23,330 bases of DNA, taken from NCBI GenBank assembly GCA_000310025.1, contig FN649742.1:2409842-2433171 (forward strand). The letters are read 5' to 3'. Below are positions 11,201 through 18,865 of this stretch, piece by piece (within the stretch, counting starts at the first letter, position 1; each line of letters starts with the position of its first letter). The notes under the pieces are model-generated. The model saw only the letters and a program-made list of their open reading frames with translations, had not been told where the DNA came from and made no database searches. The position numbers and the translations under genes are program-made. Source of the stretch: Ectocarpus siliculosus (lineage: Eukaryota; Sar; Phaeophyceae; Ectocarpales; Ectocarpaceae).

Positions 11201-14200
11201 CAAGACTGTAGGTGGCACTACAGTTGATGATGACTTCGCGAAGTGGACGCGGGGGGGGGGGGGGGGGGGGGNNNNNNNNNNNNNNNNNNNNNNNNNNNNN
11301 NNNNNNNNNNNNNNNNNNNNNNNNNNNNNNNNNNNNNNNNNNNNNNNNNNNNNNNNNGGGGGGGGCATGCATGTCCGCGTGTTTTTTTCAGGTCAGCGAA
11401 TGCCGGCATAGGACCAAGAAAACGTGCACGGAAGGTGTACTCTACCCTGCGGGTGTATATGATATGTCGTCTACGCTTCTGGCACGCAGGCCTTCTTGTC
11501 TAGAGACATGAATATCTCTTCTTTTCCGTCCTGATGGCATACGCATCGACGAGCAACGAATCGTTCTCAGAAATGGCAGAAATAACGCGTCACGCATACC
11601 CCCCACCGATACGCCGCGCCAATGTTAACAACACGCTTACACTGCTTTGCTGCTGTGTGCAGATTGCCGCGAACCACGGGTTGGAACTCGTGCGCAAGCG
11701 GGGCGGCCAAGTCCTCTACGGCGTCGCACCCCCGGCCTCGAACGCTCCCCCTTCACCGCACGACAGCATCTTGTTTCCCCACTCCCCCCGGAGCCCCGCC
11801 CCCGCTGCAGCAGCAGCAGCAGCTGCTGCTGCTGCTGCGCCGCCTTCCCCGGCAGTGTCAGGGGGAGGGGCTTCCGTGCCCAGAACTCCGCCACCGCGGC
11901 CGCTGTCGCCGGAGGCGAGCGGCAGCAGCGCTACAAGTAGTGGCGCCCCCGCCGAGGCGGAGGAGACAGGAACGGGGTCCCCGGAGAATGAAGTCGAGGG
12001 CGCGGCGGAAAGGGGGACCGCGGATAGCTCGGCGGCGGCGGGGGGGGGCTCCGCGTCGAAGGGGGCGGCGACGGGCAAATTGTGGGGCGGGGCGGTCGGG
12101 GGGGCGACGGAGCTAAGGGGCTGGTGGGGCGCCGGCGGCGCCGGGTGGGGTGCATGGAGCCACGTGGACATGCAGCTGGTGGTAGGGCAGGCCTCCAAGC
12201 ACCGGGTAAGGGCATGTGCCACCAGTGTTTTTGAGAGAGTTGAGACGAAACGCGTACGGTAGTCCCCACACCGGTGCCTTCCATTAGGCTCCCCCCCCCC
12301 CCGAAAAAAACTTAGCCCCCAGTGAAACTAAGACCAAAAATCCCCCCGCCTATGAGGTTCGGGGGTGGAATAGTCGAGATAGGGTTGCCTCTTGTGGCAT
12401 GGAGCTATAAAACTGCTGTGAGTAAAGAGTATGGAGGTTGTTCATGCGGTACCGTATATTCTGTGAGCTTCACACCCTATTGGATATCCGCTGAACACTG
12501 GATAGTTGGAACGTCCTAGAGCAAAAAACACTTATGGACTACTCTATCTGGAATTTTCCCACCTGGGCTACATAACAGCAGATTGTACTCTTCAGTGTAT
12601 CACACACGAAGCCAAGTATTCGCTGTGTGTCCTCCTTTGAGGTATGCACGAGCGCGCGAATATCGATGCCCCATTGAGGTACCTGAACCCTAGTCGTGCT
12701 TGCCGAATGTGCAATGTTTGGTTAGCCGGGATGCCCTATCAACCCATAGCGTGCCTGGTTTGGCACAGCAAACGCAAGGATAATGACCAGAGCTTTCACG
12801 CTGGTAAAACGTAGCCTGGGCCGGCGAAAACCCGGCATATCGCTCCGTCTGTAGGGATGCGAGGTCTATCGTCCTACACGGCTTCGGCATGCATTTACAG
12901 GAGAACACCTCTCTCACCCCCCCCAAACCAAACGTGGTCAAAATGGTCTATTACTAACAGCTATTTAAAGGCATGCAAACGATGAGTACGCCCCCCCCCC
13001 CGACGAAACCAAACTGGTTTTGACGACATTTTTTTTACCCGAACCATGCACATAAAACCGTGTACCTCACTCGATTCGTCACGTCGGTCGCGTCGACAAA
13101 AACCCAAACTGCTTTTTGACGACTTTTTGTTTTTTTTACCCGAACTATTACAACAAATATCCAGGTACTCCTTATTCGATTCGTCCAAAAAAAACAGTAA
13201 CTGTTTTTTTGTCGACATTTTTTTTAACCCGAACTATCTACACGACAACCAGGTGCTCCTTGTTCGATTCGTCACCTCGAGAACGGCCACCTCCCGAGAG
13301 GTCTTCCGCCTGGCGGCCGCCGCCGCGGAGAACGGCGAGCCCCTGGCCATCGCGCCGGCGGCCAAGGGGTTCGTGTCGAGCGTGCAGCGCGCGCTTCGGG
13401 ACAGGGGCGCCCTGCTGGAGTCGCTGGAGGAGTTGCCGGTGCAGAAGACAAAGGTCGAGATCGACGCCCAGTTTTTGAGTCAGGTGTGTGATGCGCGCGC
13501 GATTCATTTTTGTATTTGTCTGGGTTTATATGGCCTGCGTGCGTCGTGTTATTGGGGAGGGACTGCAGCCTGGGTGCCTGGGTGGGGGGGTGTGTTCCTA
13601 GTGCTGTTTAACTCGAAGGTACTGCTGTTGGTTTTGTCGTTATTCATGGGGCTTGGTGGCTCGTTCGCTGGCAAGCTCTCTCTTTCTGTCTCGTCCTCCC
13701 TCTCTCTTTTCTCTTCTCTCTTGTTTTTGAGTTTTTTTGTCGCCTTCATGTACAACGCATACACCAGAACAACCGACCAGCCGGATCGCCCGAGAGAGCC
13801 ATTAATAATCGCGGGCTGAAACGGAAGGGCACAAATATCAAACATCTCCTGAGTCTCATCATGACGTCCTATCACATGGTTTAACAGCAGTGCCGAATAG
13901 TCATGGTAACGGTATCACATCATCATACGGCTATATACCTCCAAGTACCACGAACCCAGGCACTACCTAACCACCAGCTTGCGCTCTCTCTGTCGCGTCT
14001 TCGCATACGACGGCTCCTTGATTTTTTCGTCATCCTCCTTTCTGAGTTCGCGCTCGCTCGGCTGCCCGCTGCTTTTTGTGCCGCCGCCTGCCCTACCCAC
14101 CCGACACCCGGTCACGCGGACAAACCGGCGACGATGACGACGACGATAACGACGGCCATGAAAAAGGTGGAGGGTATGTGCCAGTTCGACATGGTGGCGA

Positions 14201-16585
14201 GCTTGAGGGAGGCAGGGGTTTCTTTGGACGAGCACGCCAGGGTGAGTGAGTGTGAGGCAGTGAGGCAGTGAGGCAGTGAGGGGTGAGCCGCCACCGAAGG
14301 GGGCACGCGGGCCAATGAACACACGTAAAAGTAGTGTTGACACACACGACTGGAACGACTGTGTTGATTGGTCAGCAGTCGGTTAGAGTCAGCGAATTAA
14401 ACGCACACGAGGGATATGCTGCTATTTCCGCGTGTTTTGCTAGAGTGATATGTACGGGGTGATGGCATAACTTTTTTTTTAACAGCATGGCCACTCTCTT
14501 ACCCCCGCGTTTAAGCACGGTGTTGGTATGCATACAGCAGTAGTGCTTCTGACCTCCTACCGATAGCGGCAGTGCATAGGGGAGTTCAACAGAGAGAGGC
14601 CTTAGACTCGACTAAGACCACTGCTGCTGTAGTACAACATCAACATGGCGGTGTCCTTCATCATGTTTTCTTATTAATAGCAGACCTCCCCCCGTTGGCA
14701 TGCACCCGCGTCTTACCTCCCACTCAATAGTTTAATACCGAAGTACATGACAATGCTGCGTCGAAAAACGAACGATAATGATCTAAGTAATGAGAATAAA
14801 CCCCGGTGCATTTCGGCGCCACGGCAGAACGAGGAGCTCCGGGGCGTGGTGGTGACGCGGCTGCTGGAGGAGATGTTCAACCTGGTCGGGCTCCCGATGC
14901 TGCCGCCGCCGCCCCAGCTCGTGCTCGCAATGCCGCGCCCGAACGACATCCTGCCCTCGAGGTGTGTTGGTTTGTTTTGGTTGTGTTTTTACTCTCTCCG
15001 CGGAGGACAATGTTGGGGTTAATCTTTGCTTCTTGCTCTTTCGTGTCGTCGTAACCCCGCCCCTGCCGTGCGCTGCACCGTACATGAGTTTTTGGCGGGG
15101 GATTTGGTAGGGATAGCCCATCCGCGGTTCATCCTTTGTCCCGCCCCCGTCCCGTCCTTGTCCCGCCCCGTCCCATTTCCCGCCCTTGTCCCGTCCGGTT
15201 TCCGTCCCGTCCCATTCATGCCCCTTCCCGTCATGTCCTCGTCCCGTCCCATCCCGCTCCCGCGCGTCCCGTCCCGTTCCGTCCGTATGCCGTATATGTA
15301 GCGTGGATCCCATGCCGGATTTGTGCGAGGAGGATAGAGGGGAGCTGTCGTCCCACCGCTTCTGCTCCGAGGCGAGCCGGGTCATGGCCAACGTGCTTGC
15401 CCGGTGCATCCGGTACACGGAGAAGTGCGACGAGCAGATGACGGCCCGCATGCAACGGAAAAACCGGCAGGTGAATGGAAGGGGAAAAAGATGGGACCCC
15501 TTTTTTTGAGCGGGGTCCACTCGTTTAAGGATGTACCAAGGCTTTGGCGGGGAGATCGGGGAGGAAGATTGCAGTTCTGCTCGCTTGGGTGCGGAGGGGG
15601 GGAGGGGGGGGTACATGTGAGTTTTTTCTCTCTGAATAAATGCTGGTCTAAGTTGGAAGCGACGCGCTGCAAAGCTCGTTGTTAGTAAACTGATCGACTT
15701 CATTGTTGACATCGACTTAACCGCCGGGAGGGAAGGGATTGCTGTACCCTTCTCGCGAGAAAAACTATCTCAGGCAGGCACCGCAGGAGGTAGATGGGGA
15801 CAAAAGAAGATAAAAAAAAGAAGAAACCCCCGGCGTGGGTACCCCCTCCTGTGTGACCCCGGACGGTGCGTCTAGCTAGTTTGTAGTGTAAGTGCACATA
15901 CGCGGCAAAACGTGAAGTGTGCACCGAAGAGGAGTAAGCAGGCGGCGCCAGAGATGGGACGAAAAAATAAAAAATAAAAATAAAATGTACTATACCTTTT
16001 TGTCCTATGCGATGTGGTTACTTTTTTGGGAGACCGTCGCTTGCCTAGGCCGCGTACCTTTTGCTCAGAGACTCGTCGACTGAAAAGCCGGATGAAACAA
16101 TGGTGCACTGCTGTTTGTGTTTTCTCTCGCATTGATTCACATTGAAGCCATACGTGTCTGCTGTGCACCATGCCCGTGCACTTCGCCCCCCCCCGCCCCT
16201 CGGCTCTTTTTCTGACTTGTTACCTTGGTTGTGTCCATGTCCGTTGGTCTCCTTGCAATGTTTGTCCAGGTTATGCAACGAATATCGCGCTCCCAGCTCT
16301 ATCAACGAGAGCTGTTCCAAGCTCTTCGCGACGGACACATGGCGGTCAGTTTAGTACTATTTTTTTTGTTGCATGTTTTGTGTGCTTCGAGATTGTCGCA
16401 TGCTGCAATTGCGTTGAGGTTTCTGCCTCTTGGACTCTCGGTGGAATTTCGTTCGGCCTGTTAGCGCGGTCGATGCTAGATATGATAGGAAAACACGCAC
16501 GAAAACCACCGTTGTGCGCCCCCTCTCTAGTAGTTCGCTTCTTTTTGTCTTGTCCTGCCCTTTTCACGAAACGAACGGCATGCAT

Positions 16586-16626
<41 letters not shown>

Positions 16627-18593
16627 CACTCTCTCTTTGCACGCGGTGTTGCACGCCACAGCAACACCGACACCAACGACGCCCAACACCAACAATTACC
16701 GACACCATGATCAACACCAACAACACCAACACCAATACCACCCGCGACACGCCCACCGTTGTTGGTTGTTGGTCTCGACGGCACAGGTCCGTCGATCGAG
16801 GATGACGGCGGCGTTCAGCAGGGTCATGCAGAGCCGACCCGAGGCTGGGATCGACCCCAACGTCGAGGCCCCCGTGTACTTCTGCTCGATCATCTGCAAC
16901 CGCCGGCCGGGGTACCTGTACCTCACGTGAGTCACAAGACGTCGTGGACGACGAAAAAGAAGATAAAGCAGGACGGGCGCAGAAAGAGTGTGCAGATAGG
17001 CGTCGGGGGATCGGTGGGGCAGAAAGAAGTTCAGAAAGGCGTCGGGGGGTTTGGTGAGGCGGTCGGGGGAAGCGAAGAGAAGAGAGGGAGCGTCGCGCGT
17101 GGCGTTGTAGCCTCTCTCTTCTTTGCGCGCTTTCTCGGGAAGACGGGGGTTATCGCGCCAACTCTTTGCGTTCAGGGTGCGGGGGGTGCGAGGTTGGGGG
17201 GGGGGGTTGTGTTTTTCTGTGTTTGGATGTCGCTTCGTTCCGTCGCTGGTACGTGCATGTGTCGCTTCCTTGTCTGGTGTAAAGTGGTGTACCAATAGTC
17301 TCTGTCCTGCTCGTGTCTTGTCTGTTGTGTTGTGTTGTCTGTGCATGCTTGGGCTCGTTGTTTTGTAAACTTGTTGGGTTGTGGTGAACCGCGCGAGCCG
17401 TCTTGTTGGTCGTGGTGCTGCTGTTGACAAGTTGTTCCCACTTGGTCTACGGACACGGGACCCCCCCAAACCAACCCCAAACATCCAATCTGGGATCCCC
17501 CTTACAACTGGTGGCGACCTCCTTCCTGCCGCCCTTCCTGCCGCCCACAGCGCTGCATCGGATCTCAAACAAACGGCCGTATTTGACGGGCGGTGTCTTT
17601 GCTTCCTTTTCACCCGCGGCCGTTAGTTTCGCTCCTTCCATGTGGCGCCGCGGCGATGGTGTCAATGACGTCAATGAAATTTTACGATTGGTTGCGCTGG
17701 TCGTGTCTTTTTTTTTTTTTGTCATTCCAGGTATTGGCACGTGTGCGTGGTAACGAAAGTGCCTGGTTTTGCTTCGACGGTAACGGTGATGAACCTCGAG
17801 GACATCGACGCGGTCGAGATCGTTAAGCTCTTTGTGGGATATGGGATTCAGGTAAGCGAGAGAGAGAGAGGGGGGGGGGGGGGGTAGGGAGGAGAGTGAG
17901 AGAGACAGACAAACCTACGAGGGAGGCAGAGAGAGAGAGAAAGGGAGAGAGAAAGGGACGGAGGGAGAGTGGAAGAGATAGACAAACCAACAGGAAGGCA
18001 GACAGAAAGAAAGAGACAAACCAACAGGGAGGCAGACTGGAAGAAGGAGGGAAGGGGAAGGCGGCGAGGAAGAAAAAGAGGGGTAAGTGGGAAATGCAGC
18101 ACAGAGATGAAGAGGGCGGCGGCAGGCCGAGGCAAAAGAACCAAGCGAGTGGGACGGATGGGCGGGCTATCTCGCTCGTGTGTTGTCCTGGTTTCACCTG
18201 CTGTCGTGTTCGTCTCTAACCCCTGCCACAAACACGTTGTTGCTCCCCCTCCCACATCGATCGACCCACGCCAACAGGTCAGAAAAGGCCTCCGGGGGGC
18301 AGCGGCGGCGGCGGGAGAAGAACCGACCGTGTCCCCGTTCCCCCCATCACCGGCGTCCTCCGCCTCTCAACCCCCCCCGCCCCGCCGCTCTAACGGCCAG
18401 ACGGACGCCGCGGCAGCGGCAGCGGCGGTTGCGGCGGCAAAGAGAGTCCGGCCGGCGACCATGACCTTCGCCACGGCCAAAGTAGCGACGGCCGAGCTCC
18501 GCGAGCTTATCGTAGCGCTGGTCCGGGTGCACCGAGAGCCGGTGACGTCGCCGTCGGCGGCGGAGAGGGCGGCGGCGACGAGAGCGGTGGCGT

Positions 18594-18648
<55 letters not shown>

Positions 18649-18673
18649 ATCGGCGTCGACGCCTGGCTTGTGA
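4671..18673 (+). CDS. Large 13-exon gene, unrecognised protein with GRAM-like C-terminal segment (1084 aa)
   Basis: Exons: 4671-5241, 7417-7514, 8325-8926, 10690-10807, 11663-12205, 13253-13483, 14185-14241, 14828-14961, 15302-15470, 16270-16344, 16787-16926, 17731-17851, 18278-18673. All introns are GT-AG, all phases match and the frame is open throughout (3255 nt with stop). The ATG at 4671 follows an in-frame TAG at 4632. The N-terminal half is disordered: Ala/Pro/Ser-rich, with acidic clusters and Ala runs. Ordered blocks lie at about 424-485, 625-785 and 785-953. Residues ~895-945 (VYFCSIIC, then PGYLYLTYWHVCVVTKVPGF, then LEDIDAVE) fit the GRAM pattern of a small PH-like lipid- or protein-binding fold: strand, G.LYLT, aromatic-H.C, then L.DI. 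I do not recognise the family. If GRAM is right, a membrane-associated regulatory role is possible. No catalytic motif or membrane segment is seen. Confidence 0.7.
5242..7416 (+). other. Gene 2 intron 1 (about 2.2 kb)
   Basis: No further exon, RNA gene or element recognised. Short CAG/CTG clusters occur at 5918-5929 and 7136-7156. ORFs up to 210 codons (5606-6238) have random-looking composition. Confidence 0.6.
7417..7514 (+). CDS. Gene 2 exon 2 (residues 191-223)
   Basis: Preceded by CTCAACAG and followed by GTGCGT. It reads GMHAALVAMGKEKARR, then a DDDD patch and MFEEEQSLTTK: a short basic helix followed by acidic sequence. The phase-1 entry matches exon 1. Confidence 0.75.
7515..8324 (+). 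other. Gene 2 intron 2 (810 nt)
   Basis: Nothing recognised apart from a C-rich tract at about 8026-8051. The intron ends at ATGCCAACAG. Confidence 0.65.
8325..8926 (+). CDS. Gene 2 exon 3 (residues 224-423)
   Basis: It opens with an ordered-looking segment AADLKQSLIDVSVDDIDMS, then about 165 residues of Gly/Ala/Glu-rich low-complexity sequence with an Ala run encoded by GCG repeats (about 8457-8483). It ends in a basic stretch RAIPRRPLREML. The donor is CTGAG|GTGAGA, phase 2. Confidence 0.75.
8963..9162. mobile_element. MITE-like element 2 (about 200 bp, CAGT ends)
   Basis: The left end reads CAGTGGTGGTCCAGATATAC and the right end, complemented, CAGTCATGGTCCCGATATAC: about 20 bp with three mismatches. 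ACCGCGGT-type sequences recur inside near both ends. The left flank is TA (8961-8962) and the right flank is TG (9163-9164), perhaps a decayed TA. No ORF. Probably a non-autonomous Tc1/mariner-like element within intron 3. Confidence 0.65.
10616..10680. repeat. Degenerate (TATCTTA)n tract
   Basis: Repeated TATCTTA / TCGTATCTTA / CGCATCTTA units give a pyrimidine-rich run directly before the exon 4 acceptor. Confidence 0.8.
10690..10807 (+). CDS. Gene 2 exon 4 (residues 424-463)
   Basis: Chosen acceptor GTGTTCAG|C. It completes a Ser codon and gives SGLVPVASNQGQGEPV, then TYMLECCVRPDVQAVTILHV: hydrophobic and ordered-looking. An upstream AG eight bases earlier (TATATCAG) also lies in a good context but shifts to an Arg/Trp/Cys-rich frame. 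The donor is CTG|GTGAGC. Confidence 0.75.
10838..11157 (-). mobile_element. tRNA-derived SINE-like element
   Basis: On the minus strand an A box TGGTCTAGTTGG (11146-11135) and a B box GGTTCGAATCC (11102-11092) lie 32 nt apart, matching RNA polymerase III internal promoter consensus. The acceptor and T stems do not pair properly, so this is not a functional tRNA. An unrelated body of about 230 nt follows, with a second A-box-like TAGCCTAGTGG (11039-11029). The element ends in an A-rich GAAAA-repeat tail (10858-10838). No clear target-site duplication is seen, so the borders are approximate. Confidence 0.6.
11251..11364. repeat. Poly-G tract with assembly gap
   Basis: About 21 G, then N from 11272 to 11357, then about 7-8 G. 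The gap is probably an unresolved homopolymer or G-rich repeat. Confidence 0.95.
11663..12205 (+). CDS. Gene 2 exon 5 (residues 464-644)
   Basis: Acceptor CTGTGTGCAG, donor CGG|GTAAGG, phase 0 at both ends. It begins IAANHGLELVRKRGGQVLYG, continuing the ordered block of exon 4. It then has about 120 residues of Pro/Ala/Gly/Ser spacer with an Ala run, and returns to ordered sequence (WGAWSHVDMQLVVGQASKHR). The Ala run comes from GCAGCAG followed by GCTGCTG, a near-palindromic triplet repeat. Confidence 0.75.
12206..13252 (+). other. Gene 2 intron 5 (1047 nt)
   Basis: The last ~240 nt are a three-copy tandem repeat that ends across the exon 6 acceptor. The rest (12206-13009) shows C runs but no recognised element. 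Confidence 0.6.
13010..13280. repeat. Three-copy ~93-bp tandem repeat across the exon 6 acceptor
   Basis: Degenerate copies start near 13011, 13106 and 13198. Each has AACTG, a T-rich run with TTTGACGAC or TTTGTCGAC, then ACCCGAAC[TC]AT, then a TACTCC- or TGCTCC-like block ending CGATTCGTC. Copies 2 and 3 carry CCAG|GT[AG]CTCCTT; copy 3 is the proposed acceptor and copy 1 has no AG there. Confidence 0.85.
13253..13483 (+). CDS. Gene 2 exon 6 (residues 645-721)
   Basis: Reads VLLVRFVTSRTATSREVFRL, then an Ala-rich helix and a long amphipathic stretch (SVQRALRDRGALLESLEELP), ending DAQFLSQ|GTGTGT. Both borders are phase 0. The first ~9 codons overlap the tandem repeat. An alternative in-frame acceptor, CCCGAGAG|GTC, at 13301 would drop 16 residues. 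Confidence 0.65.
13484..14184 (+). other. Gene 2 intron 6 (about 700 nt)
   Basis: Contains CT-rich tracts (about 13675-13735). No element recognised. The 3' end is uncertain: 14185 is assumed, but earlier phase-0 acceptors exist. Confidence 0.5.
14185..14241 (+). CDS. Gene 2 exon 7 (residues 722-740, start uncertain)
   Basis: Reads FDMVASLREAGVSLDEHAR and ends at AGG|GTGAGT. The 3' border and the frame are good. The acceptor ATGTGCCAG is weak (purine-rich upstream). CTTTCTGAG at about 14041-14049 has a much better pyrimidine tract, is also in phase and would add about 45 residues. Confidence 0.6.
14242..14827 (+). other. Gene 2 intron 7 (586 nt)
   Basis: Begins with a GAGTGAG / GAGGCAGT tandem repeat (8-mer three times, about 14253-14280) directly after the donor. 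Nothing else recognised. Confidence 0.6.
14828..14961 (+). CDS. Gene 2 exon 8 (residues 741-784)
   Basis: Acceptor GCCACGGCAG. Reads NEELRGVVVTRLLEEMFNLV, then a PPPP loop, QLVLAMPRPNDILPS. Looks ordered. The donor is CGAG|GTGTGT, phase 2. Confidence 0.75.
14962..15301 (+). other. Gene 2 intron 8 (340 nt)
   Basis: Its second half is the GTCCC-rich repeat described separately. Ends at TATATGTAG. Confidence 0.65.
15140..15287. repeat. Degenerate (CCCGTC)n minisatellite
   Basis: About 150 bp of CCCGTCC, CTTGTCCCG and CCCATTCC variants, almost free of purines apart from G. It supplies the pyrimidine-rich end of intron 8. Read on the minus strand it gives a false DGTGRDG repeat protein. Confidence 0.85.
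15302..15470 (+). CDS. Gene 2 exon 9 (residues 785-841)
   Basis: Completes a Ser codon, then VDPMPDLCEEDRGELSSHRF and a long helix SEASRVMANVLARCIRYTEK through MQRKNRQ, Arg/Lys-rich towards the end. The donor is CAG|GTGAAT. Confidence 0.75.
15471..16269 (+). other. Gene 2 intron 9 (799 nt)
   Basis: No element recognised. G-rich tract at 15592-15610. Ends at TTTGTCCAG. Confidence 0.65.
16270..16344 (+). CDS. Gene 2 exon 10 (residues 842-866)
   Basis: A 25-codon exon, VMQRISRSQLYQRELFQALR then DGHMA, continuing the helix of exon 9. The donor is GCG|GTCAGT. Phase 0 at both ends. Confidence 0.7.
16345..16786 (+). other. Gene 2 intron 10 (442 nt)
   Basis: Contains an (CT)18 microsatellite and an ACACCAAC-type repeat (about 16670-16745). 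Ends at CGACGGCACAG. Confidence 0.65.
16587..16622. repeat. (CT)18 microsatellite
   Basis: Eighteen perfect CT units in intron 10. Confidence 0.95.
16787..16926 (+). CDS. Gene 2 exon 11 (residues 867-912)
   Basis: Reads VRRSRMTAAFSRVMQSRPEA, then APVYFCSIICNRRPGYLYLT. The second half fits the first strands of a GRAM domain. The donor is CTCAC|GTGAGT, phase 2, in the middle of the proposed domain. Confidence 0.75.
16927..17730 (+). other. Gene 2 intron 11 (804 nt)
   Basis: GT-rich in the middle (GTTGTGTTGTC at about 17320-17345). Ends in a textbook T-run plus CATTCCAG acceptor. No element recognised. Confidence 0.7.
17731..17851 (+). CDS. Gene 2 exon 12 (residues 913-953)
   Basis: Reads YWHVCVVTKVPGFASTVTVM, then NLEDIDAVEIVKLFVGYGIQ. 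It completes the GRAM-like pattern (aromatic-H.C, then strand, then L.DI). The donor is CAG|GTAAGC. Both splice sites are strong. Confidence 0.8.
17852..18277 (+). other. Gene 2 intron 12 (426 nt)
   Basis: The first ~270 nt are almost pure purine on the plus strand; the rest is ordinary and ends CACGCCAACAG. Confidence 0.7.
17857..18125. repeat. Purine-rich GA tract with AGACAAACCAACAGG repeats
   Basis: (GA)n, a G run of about 15, then degenerate GGGAGAGA and GACAAACCAACAGG(A/G)GGCAGAC units. Strong strand asymmetry (purines on the plus strand). Confidence 0.85.
18278..18673 (+). CDS. Gene 2 exon 13, terminal in this model (residues 954-1084)
   Basis: Starts VRKGLRG after ACAG, then Ala/Pro/Ser-rich sequence, an ordered helix TAELRELIVALVRVHREP, and a Ser run (TCG) plus Ala run (GCG) before the TGA at 18671-18673. 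The end is uncertain: an internal phase-0 donor at CCG|GTGACG (18542) could splice to 18701 and remove the Ser/Ala runs. Confidence 0.6.
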
Positions 18674-18700
18674 CGAGACGGTCCCTTTGTTTTCTCGTAG

Positions 18701-18865
18701 GAGCAGGAGCAGGAGGAGGAGGAGGAGGAGGAGGGGGATTGGCAAGGGGCGTGTGCGGAGGGGGATTTCGCTACGCTCTTAGCTCGTGGAGGTGTGTGTG
18801 TGTGTTGGAGAGAAGGGGTGCCTGTCATTTTGTGTGAAGCGGGAACGGGCGCCAAGAACGACTGA
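18701..18865 (+). CDS. Possible alternative last exon of gene 2
   Basis: Preceded by a strong acceptor CCCTTTGTTTTCTCGTAG. Phase 0 reads a GAG-encoded Glu run, then GDWQGACAEGDFATLLARGG, and stays open to TGA at 18863-18865 (54 residues). It joins in phase if exon 13 ends at 18541. It could also end earlier at G|GTGTGT (18791) and continue to unseen exons. Transcript data are needed to choose. Confidence 0.35.
   Translation, partial: EQEQEEEEEEEGDWQGACAEGDFATLLARGGVCVCWREGVPVILCEAGTGAKND

Larger units (their letters stand above)
10808..11662 (+). other. Gene 2 intron 4 (855 nt incl. gap)
   Basis: Holds a minus-strand tRNA-derived SINE-like element (about 10838-11157) and an 86-base N gap at 11272-11357 flanked by G runs. 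True length is therefore unknown. Confidence 0.65.

Noticed and set aside
11139-11511. ORFs spanning the N gap
   Set aside because: They are open only because unknown bases cannot be read as stops.
14783-15712. 309-codon minus-strand ORF with DGTGRDG repeats
   Set aside because: The repeats are the reverse reading of the GTCCC minisatellite in intron 8, and the rest lies opposite exons 8 and 9.
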